Shown: positions 1 through 13,800 of the stretch, in pieces
Layout of the letters: each line of letters opens with the position of its first letter
Position numbering within the stretch: position 1 is the first letter of the stretch
Assembly: GCF_030936135.1 (NCBI RefSeq)
Contig: NC_082611.1
Coordinates: 10,245,001 to 10,309,000 of the forward strand
From: Gavia stellata
Lineage: Eukaryota > Chordata > Aves > Gaviiformes > Gaviidae
Reading direction: 5' to 3'
DNA length: 64,000 bases
Notes under the pieces: model-generated
What the model saw: the letters and a program-made list of their open reading frames with translations, nothing else
Databases searched by the model: none
What the model was told of the DNA's origin: nothing
Position numbers and translations under genes: made by a program

Positions 1-3000
1 AACAGAGTGCTGAGTATAGCTGGCTCAACCCTGCATAAGACCTCTTAAAAATTATTTACCGGATACTCCAGAAAGTGTGCCAGAATAGCCCATTAAAACT
101 GCAGAGGCAAGCGCCTCAGGGGAGATCTCCCTGCTCCGCTCTGTGCCAGCCCAGCTGCGGCTGTCGGTAGCATTAGGAGTGAACACAGCTCCAATCGACA
201 TGCAGTCCCTTTCTGTCTGCAGCAAATTTAAGTATGATATTTATAGGCATCAGTCATCTCTGATCTCCTTTGATCCATTCTTTCCAACTGAAGAAGCTGT
301 GCTTTGAAAGAAAACACCATCTTCATCTTTTTAGTGGCAGAATTAGAGAGAAACACCAAGACACCAACTTTCAAAATGCTTCTGATGCCTTTAATGTTTA
401 TTTTAACAACTAAAAAATATCTGAGGGCCTGATCCAGAAGCAGACATGGGTAAGGAAGGCAGCAGCAGATCTTGTTCCACCTCTATTTACAGATAACATG
501 TCTCTGTAGTACCAGGCTCCGAGGTTATCACAAATGCTCCCATCTAGAACATTAAGTCCTCGCTGGAGCCCTTCTAATGTAAATACATTTGTACCAAGCA
601 TGCTCACCTTCTCGCATGCATATTCATGACTTGCCAGCTCCTGACAAAGATAATGCTCTGTGCAGCGAGTGCCGTTATTAGCTCTGACTGACAAATGGAT
701 TTCTAATCCCATGTATATATGTCACACATGGATCACAAGAGCTTTGAAGTCAAATGCTTTCGTGGGAGCTGAGCTACTTTTGTTACAGCGTAGAATTAAA
801 GAGAGAGGTATGAAGTCCCCTGCTGTTGGATGGCACTCAGCAGCTGACAAATAGGAGGCGAGGACACCTCGCTATCACTGGAAATGCTGCTGGCGTCTGG
901 AATAGAAAGCTGTGCTACGAGTGGCCGCAGCTCTGCTTTCGAGGCTGGTTCTCCCAGGCAAAGTGCCATGGGCAGTGAGGTGAAGTAGCACAGTGCCAGG
1001 TCCAAGAGCTACCCTCAGAGAAGAATATAGCACAGCCCTCTCTGAAATACCTTGTCTAAAGCCCTTGAGACCATATTCTCTGAGTAAGGCTGTAACTGAA
1101 TTTTTTTAATAAATCATGCTCACCATGCCAAGGTGCACAGTAACAAAGATTCTCCATCCCCATCCAAATAGTGCATTCGCACCTATTCTGTACACCTATA
1201 AACCCACACCACATGCAAAGCCTTTGCCTGTTTTTAAAAGGAAGTATGAACTTGAAGGCAAAGATGTTCATGAAGGATTTATGCTGGCAGCAAACCAGGA
1301 CATGCTCACGGTGTGGCTTGAAGGCAGCCGGACCATTCAACTGGCACTGGATGAATACAAAACTTCTCAGCTTGTGAAACCTTTTCCCTGTTGCACATAA
1401 GCTATTAACACATCTGGAGTGTCACTTTGCGATCAATACTGAGACCGAACAAGGCATAACACAACTGATGTTGCTTTGTGTACACAATAAAGCACCAACA
1501 AATGCTTGGTTGCTTGTATCCCTACGTCTATGCAATGCCTTAATCCTGCTTGAGTAGGCAAGGAGCATTACAGGTAACACGGAGCCTGAAGTGCACACTT
1601 TGTCCCTTCATACAAGTAGTGTAGCATGAGAAACCTTTATGAAATCATTGCCCTATTGGTACAATCAAACCATGGTACGCAGTCACTGGCAGCAACATTT
1701 TACCAGTTAGGAGCAATCATTTTACTAGTAATCTTCTGCAGGATGAGAGCATGCTTATGCTCTTTTGACTGGAAGCACAAGTGAAGATAAAAGCCATGTA
1801 TGTCTATCAACAGCACCCACAAACCTGGCAATAATAACCCGGTGCAGTTGTTTTCAAGGTTGCAGTATCCTCCGCAGCCCAGCTTCTTCATCCAAATGAA
1901 ACTCTACCGCATGAAATCCATTCGAATGCTCATGTTAGCCAGCCCTGAACTCACATAATTGTTATGCCTCATTAATTTGGTGAGTTTATTTAAATTGGCT
2001 GGTATGTTCCTAAAATAGATAATCTAGCATTTTTAAAAAATTCTGATTGCATGTGGTGCTTTGAATGGCTCTAAGTGAGAACTGTTCTGTTGCTCTTTTG
2101 TGTTTCTCATTTGAATGCAATGGATACCTTACAAATGAACAGAGCTGGAAAGGTGTTTAATTTATGAACCAAGACGTACTTCTAAATAATGTCTAATTAA
2201 GTTCATTCATGACCTGGCACATGATGCCTAGCTTAGTCTGGGCATTGCAAACCATTAGTAAACATTGTAATTGTAATAATTGCCACTGGTAGCAATTATT
2301 TCTAGGAAGGCGTCTAATTTCAATCAGCAGAGGGAATCTGAAACGTGAGGAACACCCATCCTATCTTTTTAAAATACTGACAAAAGCAGCTGCATGCCAG
2401 TGTGACAAATAGCTTCACTTTGTAGGAGTGATGGTGAGGTTTGGAGAAGCTGAGGACATATTCCCAGGCACTGGAAACCACCTCCTTCACCAGCAACCCC
2501 AAAGGCAGATCTAGAGGGAGCAATGAAACGTGCTGCTAGCCCAGAGGCTGCAGGACTGGCTGCTGTTGGAAGATGTGGATGTAAGACGCTGATAGGGTGG
2601 TGAACGCACAAAATCATCCACGTTATTGTTGCGGCTGAGATGCAATAGCTGCTCGTGTTGACTCTGGAGGCTCCCGGCTTCGCAGCGTGGTTCGTTAGCT
2701 GGGATGAGAGCCGGCACCCTGCCACGCTGCTGGCGATGCTCTGCCAAACTCACAGGGAGCTGCAGTTGTTTATGCTGGCGTGAACTGCCCCCGTGTTTAA
2801 TTTCTGAAAGATGGAAAAAAAAAACTGGACCCCCATCCAAAAATTCAGAATTGAGTATAGGATTGTTGTCAAATGCTGTGATTAGACACAGAGCTGCAGA
2901 CGAGGAATAAAGTACACCATTATTTATTTGCTAAATTAACTTTTCCACCCAAGCCCTGTGATGCTTGCTGGGAAGACGTCACTTGTAATTTTTTTCCCCG

Positions 3001-3040
3001 TGCACTCAGCGTGGTTCCGTCTCACAGGCACTTTAGCACT

Positions 3041-3105
3041 GAATTAATTACTACGTTAATGGATGTCTATAGTCCATTAGTAAATTAAGACCTGATGCTA
3101 ATTCT
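3041..3105. promoter_or_regulatory. TAAT/ATTA cluster, possible homeodomain-type conserved element
   Basis: Six or so TAAT or ATTA cores occur within 65 bases, including ttaattac, gttaatgg and cattagtaaatta. Such clusters are common in conserved noncoding enhancers. They also occur by chance in AT-rich DNA. Confidence 0.2.
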
Positions 3106-4686
3106 CTTGGGGGGAAGGAAGGGGAGTCTATTTAGTACCAAATCATTCAGTCCGTTTCCAATGGACTCTAAATGTTCAAAGGCAGGAAGAGAAGTACATC
3201 AAAGACGCTTTAATTTGAAAAGCATAAGGGAAGCTGACCTCAAGGCCTGTCTGTGTTACAGACCATACAGCAGCAGATAAATTAGCTTTGAATTTATTAT
3301 CACCCACATCACTAGGGAGTGGGTAGGACGAACCTGTACCACCAGGTGTTTTCTTCAAGTAGCACCTGACCATGCGGGTGTTTCACTTATTTTACCTGGT
3401 GCTTGGAAGTATACAGGTAGCCTGAAATTTCATGGGGATATAAACTTACATGAGTGAGGTTGCTCCTGCCCACTCTCTATATCTGACAGGCTTAGTCATC
3501 CTTGAACTCTAAAATAAATGTTGGAGAACGCAGCAACAGAAGGGCAAGGAAAACAAAGGCACGAGAAAAACAATATAATTGGCACAAGTCTGCTTTGGAC
3601 CCTGCCCGGAGGTACTTTTCTGTTGCCTGACTCCTGAATTTGTCTGTACGTGTCGGAAGTGCCACTGGTGTAGGCAGCGCCACCGTTTCGGTGCAGATTG
3701 AGATCACCCCATTGCAGCTGGCTGCAGTCAATGAGGGCCGTGGTGTGCCTGGGTTTGCTGCTGCTGCTGCTGCCCGCTTTGCCGGCAGCCCCTGCGCCCC
3801 GCCTGCCTTTGCCTGCCATCACAGTCCCACAACCCGCATCGTCGCCTTGCCCTGCGTTGGTAAGGTGTAATATGTAGTCTTAACCAGGGTTGCATGCCTT
3901 CCTATTATGGAGACATAAATAACAGCTGTGTGTTCAAACCTGATAACACTTGACTCCTACCTGAGCATTACTGCATTTTCTGCGCTATAAATACAAGCCA
4001 CGCTTATGCATTGTGCCTTTAATAGTACACAAAAATGAAATTTGCTCCATAAGGAATGCAATCACAATCCAAAAACCGTTCATGCGGGTTTTTCCTCTCT
4101 GCCGGCAAAAATATAACAGTTAATTAGGCTGGAAAACCCAAAGGAAAGTGAATTCAGATGGCCAATCCTGGAGTGGCATGGAAAATATCTCCATGACAAC
4201 AGAAATTTACAGCACTTCAATTTTAATATAGCAAAGGATAAGGGTAATTTCACAGCCACTATGCAGAAGATATACCCCTTTCTCTTTCTCTTGCCAGTCC
4301 CTAGATTAAATGGAAGCTGTGTTAATGTGGTCCCAGATGTGAAAGTGAAAACAGGATTATGAAGCCTAAAAGTTCTGAATGCAAATCCACCAGCAAGGTG
4401 AAAACTTGGTCTGCTCAGTAGGACAAAGTTTTGGGCCTTTTTTAGTGAGATACTGCACTATAGCTAGTGATTTCTTCACATATTTCAATATTACGTACCT
4501 ATTTAGTGACATAGGGCTCAGCATGGTACATGTAGAAAGGAGGCACCAGTTCCCATCCTGAGCAGCACAGTCCACCTCTCGGAGAGGTTATCACTAATTG
4601 CCATCTTTTGATCTTATTGTTCTATACCCCATAATGAATTCCAGGCTGAAAAAGAAAAAAGAAGGGAAAAGATGAGTTTAGAGATC

Positions 4687-4712
4687 ATATATATATATAT
4701 ATATATATATAT
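4687..4712. repeat. (AT)13 microsatellite
   Basis: Thirteen uninterrupted AT units lie in AT-rich intergenic DNA. The tract is likely polymorphic in length. Confidence 0.98.
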
Positions 4713-4839
4713 CTCCAAAAGTCTGACCTACGTTCTCTGCTCATAATGAGCTTGCATTTCAAATACTGCATTCCATGTATTTTGTAAATGTATCCACAAA
4801 CATGAATGTCTCTTGTAGAAAATGTCTTATAGTATTTAG

Positions 4840-4915
4840 TAGGGCATTAATCAATTAAGCATCCATAGATAGTTCATTAGTGATTTCACTAAAATTAATC
4901 TATTTGTATTTTAAG
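4840..4915. promoter_or_regulatory. Second TAAT-rich cluster, possible conserved noncoding element
   Basis: The segment holds cattaatcaattaagc, cattagtg and aaattaatc within about 75 bases, next to unique-looking AT-rich DNA. No motif pins down a specific factor. Confidence 0.2.
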
Positions 4916-7602
4916 TTAAAAAATCAAACTTAAGTATGATAATATTGGCTGTTGGCAATACTTACTTTTTTAAAAATCCTAACAGGAAGCACATCACTTT
5001 TGCTTAGATTCAGTAGGATGCTCCTGTACATAGAAGAACACCTCACTACTCTGCCTACAAAGAGCTCAGCTCCTCTCATTTTCTCATTTCACACATTCGA
5101 GCATGTTTTGTGTGTCTCCTTCCAACCAGCCATGCCTTGAACTTGTCCTCTTGGGCAGCGCTGGCTGTGAGTGTGCAGGGAGAAACATGCCATCTATAAA
5201 TATATGCAAATGGCAGTCACCGCAGCCGCCTTGTTTGTTTTCTGTAATACAATAGGGAAAGTACTAATAGGATTAGCCTTTTGTGATGAGTGATAACAAA
5301 ATATTAAAAACAAATGTTAATAGGCAGCATGAAATCACTAACAAAGTAGAAAATTGCTGATAAAATTCAATGGACCTAATTTTAACTTTGATACTACATC
5401 TAGATTTGAGAGCCCTTTTCCACAAAGTGAGCAGTGGGATGGTGAAAGAGAAGGATTTTCGGCGCAGAGCCCAAGGCTGCCACTCTTCTGAATTCTTTCT
5501 GCTGTTTTTTCTGCTGGAAAGCGAGCTCCAGCACCTGGAAAGCGAAAATTGCCATGCTTTCAAATAATCCAAACAGGGCTGAACGCTGTCTGAATTTATT
5601 ACCTGCGTGGAAACTGATGTGTGCAGGTACCGACCCAACCCTCCCCGACACACAGCGCTCTCCAGTCATACAGTGCAAATGAGAATGAGAATGGGTGGAA
5701 AACTTGGCTTTTGGGCACATTTTGTTCCCTTCTGCATATTGCTCTGGCCAGCCCTGAAATTATCCAGGTTCCCAACGAATTTGCAGAGCTGGGAGGGCAA
5801 AACAGAAATCTGGGTGAGCTGGGGGGTGCGGGGACTGGAGTCAGAGCAAGATGGGAGCTGGGGAGGGCAAAGAGAGCTGGTACCTGCCCTGCAACGCCCC
5901 GGGTTCTAGCTCTGTAGGGCATCTTGGCTGACTTTGTCCTCTGGCCATGATATAACTGTTTCAATCTTAAGAAAAGCCTTGGAAATTCCTTTACTAAAAA
6001 AACCAAATTAATTCAAAACAAGCCCAGACTCAAATGCGTTGTGTGAGAAGGAAGCTGAGAGCACGGGCAGAGAGACCAGACGGTCCATGGAGGGAAAATT
6101 AGTAAAAGCAGACAAAGGAATTTAAAATGCACAACGAATAAATTAATTGGATAAATAGTAGGGCAAAAAAGGCAAACCAGAACAGAGACCTGTGTCCTGT
6201 AATAAGTCTTTCAAAACTACTCAGATTAAAGGAGAAAGTAGAGATCAAATGAGCTAATTTAAGCAGATGCCAGGCTCAAAGGATAATGTGAACCTTAATT
6301 ACGTACTCTTACTCTTCCTTCTCTTCTTAACTAAGTGAATTTCCCAGCCAGCATTTTTGCCTTTTGCCAGACAGGAACTTGACTGCACATTTCAACCAAG
6401 GGGTTTGGTGAGGTCCTCCTCCTCGCCGTGTTCTTCTTTCTGTTTTTCCTTAGATTTAATTATTTTTCAGCCTGGCCTTCTAGCTGCTCCCATACTGAAA
6501 ATCACTTAAAAAATGTTTATGAACAACCTGGGGAGTGCCTCGAATGCCATAAGGCCCTGCATCGCTGTCAGTCAAGGTGGTGCCCTTTTCATTCAACCAG
6601 CTCAGTGCTCCTTGGCCTTACTCATTACATACTCTTGGCTGTAGACAAAGGTCCTGCCACCGGTTCTGTCGTACCCAATTTCAGCAAGCTTTTAGGAGCA
6701 CTTAGCAACATTTGCCCACTCAAGTTTGAGCTTTGATATACTTCCTTGACATGAGTCGCTTTTGAACTTTGGAGTCGTTTCGGAGGGGTTCGGTTCCCCT
6801 GGGTGCAGCGCCCAAAGGCTCTGGGCTAGATTTTCTGCCTTCCAGCATGTGTTTTAAGGAAGCCAAGGAAAATCTCATAAACCTGTCAGAAAAGCTCAGA
6901 TAGCTTGAAAAGCTTTCTCCCAAATTTAAGAAAGGTGGAAGTTTTAGTTTTCTTAAGTGCCCATAAGCGATAAAAAAAGAAGTGTCAGCTTTGTGTTTGG
7001 TGGCCAAAATGCCTGCAACTGCAGATGCAATTTGTAGTTTCTGGGGGGATGGGGAGGTGGGGACAAGACACTGGAGGGCATGAGGTGTTGCAAAACGTGG
7101 TAGCTGATCTACGCTTTCCGGTATCTCCATAGGTGTCTGCTGGGCTGGTGGAGCAATGCTTGCTCTGGAGAAGGAGGCTGTGGGGCTGCTCGAGGGAGCT
7201 CCTCCAGGTCTGGTCTCCAGGGGGGATACCAGTGAAGGGGCAGAAGAGTCTGAAAGACCAGGACAAGGTTTTGCCAAACTGCTCGAGCACTCTGTTGTGC
7301 TGCTGTAATTCATATCTTTTACGGTGCTACTCATGGGAAAAAATATTCCCTAGTGTGAGGCATAAGAAGCTGTGCTTCAGATGAGGCTTTAAGTAGATTT
7401 TCATTGCCATGCAGGTGGTTTTGCATATCAGACCAGACACTCTGGGGTGCCTCTTGCCAACTGTCCCTCCAACCTACACTGAAGGGCCCTGATGTGTGCT
7501 AGAGAGCCGCAACCATTGAGGGATGATTTTAAGGGACAGATTTTTCAGCGGCACAGACCTCGGGCACACCTTGTGCTCTTTGTGCCTTTGAGTAGCACCA
7601 TC

Positions 7603-7618
7603 AAAAAAAAAAAAAAAA
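7603..7618. repeat. A16 homopolymer
   Basis: Sixteen consecutive A occur in the downstream flank. I saw no retrocopy sequence to its left that would make it a poly(A) tail. Confidence 0.98.
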
Positions 7619-10600
7619 GCAGATAAAAATCTGGCAGCCATTTTGAAGCTTTTCGTATCCTATGTCATTAGAATGGCATGACTGAAGAGAAGTTGCAGTG
7701 GCAGCCTTCTCTGATGTCACCTTGGCTCGTGACGAGAGCCCCCTCCGACAGCAGCTGGGGTTTGGGATAGGCACAGCATGGTCACTGCCACCAGTGTGGA
7801 GGGCTGGCACTGAGCACCCCTCTGCCAGCAACTGCCTTTCCCCATGGATGAGTGGATCCCTTGCGAGGACCTGTCTTATGCAGAGTGAAGGACTGCAGCT
7901 CTTGAAGGGCTTCCTCTGGGCAAAGACCCAACCTCTTAAATCACCTCCCTTTTCCTCTTCTCAGTGTAGGGGAATGAAAAGAAACCACCATGCTATTGAG
8001 TCGCCCCTTGCCCATCACTGTGGGAATCAAGAAGTGTATCTGGCATGACTTTCAAACCTCCTGGGAGGTAAGCAGAGGACAACATGCAAGGATGCTACCC
8101 CAGGAATAACCGTCTGCCTCTGCTACAGCAATTTTTGCTGCGTTAATGCATCCTATTATGAGAGAATGATAAACTTCTTTTCCTGCACTGTCAGTTTGAT
8201 ATTTGCAGCTGTGGGGCCACCCACCAAGAGCATGTGCTGTGGTGGTTCAGTTCTTACGAGGAATGTCCATTGCCCACCTCACACTCTAGTTTGAGTTTAT
8301 TTCTCTTTCATAAAAATCTTCAAGATGTTAAAGAGTCACTGTGTCTCCATGGGAGTAAATGGGAAATGTATGTCAAGTGTGGTGCAACAGAAAATAACCT
8401 TTTTTAGTAGTTTTCTATTCTAAATGAGTAATCAGTCCATTGACAAGGTATAATGACTTGGGACCACAGAAGAGATTCAAGGAAAGGCAATGTTTTCCTT
8501 TTCTCTCAAAAGTGACTCTCAGCTAAGAGAAATAACACTCCTTCTAGAATAGCAACTATAGCAACAGTAGGATTTGACTGGGTAGAGGTCAGAGAGTATA
8601 AGCTGTTTTTCACTGCTGATTTTAACATGCCATCCTCACAATTGGCTATTATTTGTGTTGTTAGGAGCCCTTTCCTGTGATTATATTTCATCTGGTGCTA
8701 CAGCAGCGCTGAATAATTAAAGCTGTCAGCAAAAAAATGAAGTATCTATATACCTTTGAGAACAACTTCAAAATAATTTGATGTCCCAGTTATCTCAAGA
8801 AAATTATTAACAACAGAAGCTATCCACAGGGCAGAGAAAAACAAGCTTTGAGGGCATCTGTGGGTCTTTTCCACAGCATATTGCACAGAAAATTGTTACC
8901 AGTGGCAGTCATATGAAATTCCCTGATAACTGCAGGTGCCTGAGTTCTACAGGTGTGTTGGGGGTAAAAATCAAACACCCACCATCAGGGCAGGAGGGCA
9001 CAAAGCTGGGGCTTGAAGGTCAGGCAAAGGGGCACTTCTGTACTCAGCCGTGTTTGCTCATTAACCCATGTCTGCTTTTAGGAGGGGAAAGGTACATTAC
9101 ACGTTTTCATCTTCATGCCCCAAGTCATGTCCTGACCTGCTGTGCTGCTTCCTGGGTTTTGTCAAATGTATGGGTTCAGAGTGGCCTGTGTCCCACCAGG
9201 ATGCCGGTGGCCAGAGGAAAGGCTGAATGTTGTCCCTCCTCTGTTCTTGCTCACTGAGCAAAGCTTCATGTCTGCACTCCAATGTGCTTTTCTGTTATGC
9301 TATGAACACAACTGTCGTGCTATCTTTTGGGGGAGATGGGGGTGGTACTGAGAATATAGAGCTTTCTTTGCAGCCACAATAAAGATTAAAATTTAAAGTA
9401 CATTGGCGCAGTCTGCTCCAGAAGTGAAATTCAGGAGGAATAAACCAAAAGCAGCAGCACTTTCCCTGGGGATGGATGGTCTTTCTGTGTATCTGTACTG
9501 CAGGGGTATTTATACGTCATGGGCTGGGTGTTTGGTCTGAATGTGCTTCTCATCAGTGTCGGGCTGCGTTGCAAATCAGAGGGATCCCACTGCTGTTCAT
9601 GGCTTTCATTTGCAGGGAGGGACGTACGTGCAGCTGTCAAGGACCTACTGTAACAGAACCATGCTAGGAAAACACTTCCCTGAAATTCCTTAACACAACT
9701 CAGTTATTCCAAGGACCCGAAATGTCAGTGCACAGGTCAGTGCAACAGGCACCAGTTGCTCATATTGTAGGACTTCAGCAGAACTGTATGGAAAAATGTG
9801 CAGCTAACTTGCTAAATACAGGAAAATACAGCAGCAATGCTCTTTGCGTAACGTTCTGGGGCTGGCAGGGTTCTCACAGGGCTGTAAGGACTAGCTTAGC
9901 TTTGCAATATCCTCCAGCAGAAATGTTATGTTGCTTCCTTTTTTCATCATATCTGTCTGTTTAGGTCCTCTGCATCATAAAAGAAATGCATGTCTTGTGT
10001 GGTCCTGTACAATAAACACCCCTATAGCTCATGCTGAAGTTAAAGCTAAACTCTTATCTTCCCTGGGTTGCTTGCATTAAGCTCCAAAAATCCTGAAGCC
10101 ATTAAACAGACGCAGACCTGGGCCTCGCTGGAGCTACTCACATATTCAGTTACACGAGTCTGTACGAAGGCATTTAGCTGGTCATAGACATCGGAACCCT
10201 AGATAATATCTATTTGCAATTATAGGTACTAATGGGGCATGTAGCTCCATAGGAAAGCTGCCATTTGCATACGCAAGTGCCTGATGGCTGTTAGTCATCT
10301 GCGTGTACCTGCAAAGCCCAGTGCTCCATGCAAGGGTTTGCTGAAACCCAGCACTCACAAGGCCGTGGGTGCAGCCCTGTGCTCGAGCAGGGAAAGATGA
10401 TTCTCTCTCTAAAGCCAATGGAAAGAGTCAACTTACTTCCCCGGAGTCAGAGCTGCTTTAGGTTGCCCTTCTGCTGGAAACTTGGTTTTATCTGTGTTGA
10501 GTTTGGGAAGTCACTGCATGCCCGGAGGTTGGTGTGGCTTTATTTACAAACCTGTTTATGTTTGTGCACCACATGGAGCAGTTTAGTATTTGGGTTTTTT

Positions 10601-10775
10601 GTGAAGCTTGAGTGTCTGCTTTTAATAAGATCGCCTGCAAACATTCAGATTTGCTCTTACACAGGGTAATAAACCTCCCACATGCTTTTTAGGGGTCCCA
10701 TTCCTTCAAGGCAGACACATAGCAAGTTGCTTTGCTCCCTGTTTTGGCCTAGGGCTTTATTCCACTCTTGCTATA

Positions 10776-10855
10776 TACATGTATATATATTCCACACTAT
10801 ATACATAGTGTAGAATAAAGTTTATATGTATACATGTATGTATTTGGAGTCTGGG
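10776..10855. repeat. TA/TG-rich tract with short hairpin
   Basis: This stretch repeats tatatacatgtatata-like words. It includes the inverted repeat acactat-atac-atagtgt. Confidence 0.7.
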
Positions 10856-13800
10856 GACAAAGAAAAACATCTATGTATAAATATACGGAGTGAACCTCTT
10901 GGCAGGGGGATTCAGCTGTGGAAGAGAGGCTATTGCTCTTGGGGTTGGCATGCCCTGCAGAGGCGGCACCAGGGCTGGGATGGAGCCTGCGAGGGTTTGC
11001 TGCTTTTGCTGGGAGACGCTCATGGGGCTGCAGAAGCTGCGCCATGGGGTTGAGACTCGAATCCCAGGTTCTGTTCCCAGCTCTGCCTTGCATTTGTGTA
11101 TGTTTAGCTTGTGACTTCTGCCCTTTTCTTCTTTCCTGCCATCCTTTAAGCTTTATTGTGCTTATTTAGCTTATAAAGCCCTTACAGCAAAGTCCATCTC
11201 CTTCTGTACAGATGTAAAGTACAACATACATTAACGTTTGGTGCATTTAGGTTACACCTACCTGGTAGATTGCAGCTGCTGTGAATTCAGTATTAGTTGA
11301 CTTTGTATTGACTGGGATCATTAATAGTTCCCTCCCACGCTGGTACTCGCAGAGCATTTGGGTCAGCACTGGCATCTGGCTGGGACGAGTCCTCAGCGCG
11401 GCTGCAGCGCACATGGCAATAGCAATCGCTGCCTGCGCCATGGAAATGGAAATGCTGCTCCTCCCTTCTGCCCTTCCTTTCTTTGGGGACTTTTCCTCAT
11501 CTTGGAAATCAATACGACCTGCTAATCCATACACTGCTAAGAATTGCTAACCAACCCTTCAATTCTCAAAAAGGGGCATAATTTACTTCTTTTTCTCTGC
11601 TTTGATCCCTTGTTCAGTGCAACTTATCTTACCCTCTCTTGGCATTTGGCTGTTTGTGGGGTTTCTATACGACGATGGTTCTTAAGTTCTGTTCATATTG
11701 CACTGCTGCTTCGTGCTGCATCCCTGCAAGTGGCTCCGCTTGCCATTAGGACAGCAGATGCACATCCTCCTGTGGTGGGTCTTCCTCAGAATGGCAGACA
11801 ATCAAGGCACTAAATCAAGTGCATAAATATTTGCATCAAAGTCTAAACCTGCAGGGCACACAGAAAGGCCACATATTGTTAAATCTCCCATTATTTATTG
11901 CTTTTTCAGACAGAGGCATTATTGCATTGTAAAGGATAGATACCTTCCCCATCATGAGGAGGAAAGAACCATACACACCAGCAACTCAGAATGTAAATTG
12001 CTGAGATATACAAGGCTTGATCCTAAGCCTACGGGGATTGAGGAAGGACTCTCATGGCTGAGAAGTTGTGCTCCTGGTCACATTTCCCCCTCTCTCTTTC
12101 TTTCCAATTACCTAGAAGAAAATAAAAGCCTTAAAGCATTACAGCTCTCGTTGTTTAAGGAAGTGGGCGTCAGCTTTTTGGTTGTAAATAGGGATTATTT
12201 GGGAAAAGTGATGGGCAGTGCATTGTTGATCAAATGTCCAGGCTGCATCTTTGCTTTGGGAACCTCCCAAGCGAACAGGTTTGGTACTGAGGGAGCGAAC
12301 CTGCCTGCAGCTGCGGTACTCTGAAATAAATGAAGGCCAAATTAATCTCTGTTGCCTCTGGTGTGAATGATCTGGTGGGAAAAAAAATTAGCAAAATATT
12401 GTAGTCAGCAATTTTTGCTCCAGAAATACAGAGGAAGCCATGGCAGTGAGCATCTCAGACCCCTCTGAGGCTTCTCCTCCTCCAAACTCATGTAGTATGG
12501 CCAAAAAGTGAAGGCAGGATCCTGCCGTCTGTGACCGGCCATGAAACACACTGTGAGAAATTCAATGTTAATTAGATTCTGATAGGATCTAGGTCAGACT
12601 GATCTTTCAGTTTAATGGTTAAATGGAGAAGCATAAGCTATTTCTGTGAATTAACCTGGGGCTGAAAGAAAAAACGGGAAAATAAACAGACAACAGTTCC
12701 CATTTGGGATCAAACAGGATTGGTTTTTTGTCAGATTGAAATTAAAGTGGTGTTTGGGGTTTTTTTGGGTCTTTTATCCTTCCTTAAAACAGACATTAAA
12801 CTGGATTCCAAAGGACTTTACCTGGAAACCCAACAGCAAGGTTAAAAGCTGAGATATTGCCCATTTTATCTGAAGAAAGAAAATGTTCCCGTAGTGTTCT
12901 CAAGGCTGAAAAGCAGAGATGTGATGGAGCTGATCAACATTAATCACAAGTACTGCATAAACACATAAACATTACCCAAGATTCCTGGTCAGTGGGGCTG
13001 GTGAGCGCTCCGTCCATCCCTCAGCCACACACACGGCTCAAGCTCAGCGTTTGGCAAAGGCAAGGCTTGGAGCAACCGTGACAGATCCTGGAGAGAAGTT
13101 GGTCCTTGCCATGGGGAAAAGGAGGTGCATTTGCTTCATGATAATAGATTACAGGAAGAAAGTCTTATTTTCCCCCAAAAGTACAGCTTGGAAAAGCCAC
13201 AGCTCTTTGTGGCTTCCCACCATGTATGTGAAAGGCAGGTCTGGTCACTGAAGAGCGTGCAGTTAAGTAGTACTTCAGAAAACCAAGCCACGGAAGTTAT
13301 TGGGTTTTTTGGACTGTTTTCAAACAATGAGCCTTTAAATGTTGGTTAACTCTTTATAAAATGGTGCTGAGCCAAGTCCTGTTCCTCTGGACAGGAAAGC
13401 TTTGTCATTCACTGAGGAATGTAAATTGTCAGTATTTCTTTATATATTTCTTCCATCCCTTTCATTCAAAATTGAAAGCATTAGTATAAATTGGACTCAT
13501 TTTTTGCTCCACCCTCAAAACAAAAATGTATTTGTAATAAGAAAAATATTAGGTATATGGGTTCAGTGCTGTTTTGCTACAAACATATCTGCCTACAAAG
13601 TATGTACCAAGGGTAAGGGAGACCAGCAGAGTTGGATGTGGAAGCAGAAATTCTCTACTGAGATTTGATCAAGGAGACGAAAACATCCACAATCACCAGC
13701 TCACAGAAAAAAAACCCCATTTTTTCATGCCCTGTGCAGCCCCCAAAAGCTTTTCTGGGAGCTTTAAGGACACTGTTGGTCTTTTAGGGGCTGTTTCTCA

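Larger units (their letters stand above)
1..7602. other. Region downstream of XYLT1, no supported gene
   Basis: This is unique-looking sequence of mixed composition. Apart from the AT microsatellite and two TAAT-rich clusters listed separately, there is a G-rich patch at about 5785-5880 with a near-direct repeat of gagctgggagggcaaa. A 204-codon minus-strand open frame lies at 6720-7334 (see findings). Other open frames are short, unrelated to families I know, and lack splice context. Confidence 0.7.

Noticed and set aside
5273..6006. Several overlapping open frames of 98-135 codons on both strands
   Set aside because: The frames overlap one another on both strands with no domain. The stretch looks like a locally stop-poor, GC-richer patch.
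7603..7618. A16 tract as the tail of a processed pseudogene
   Set aside because: No mRNA-like sequence or target-site duplication was recognised to its left.
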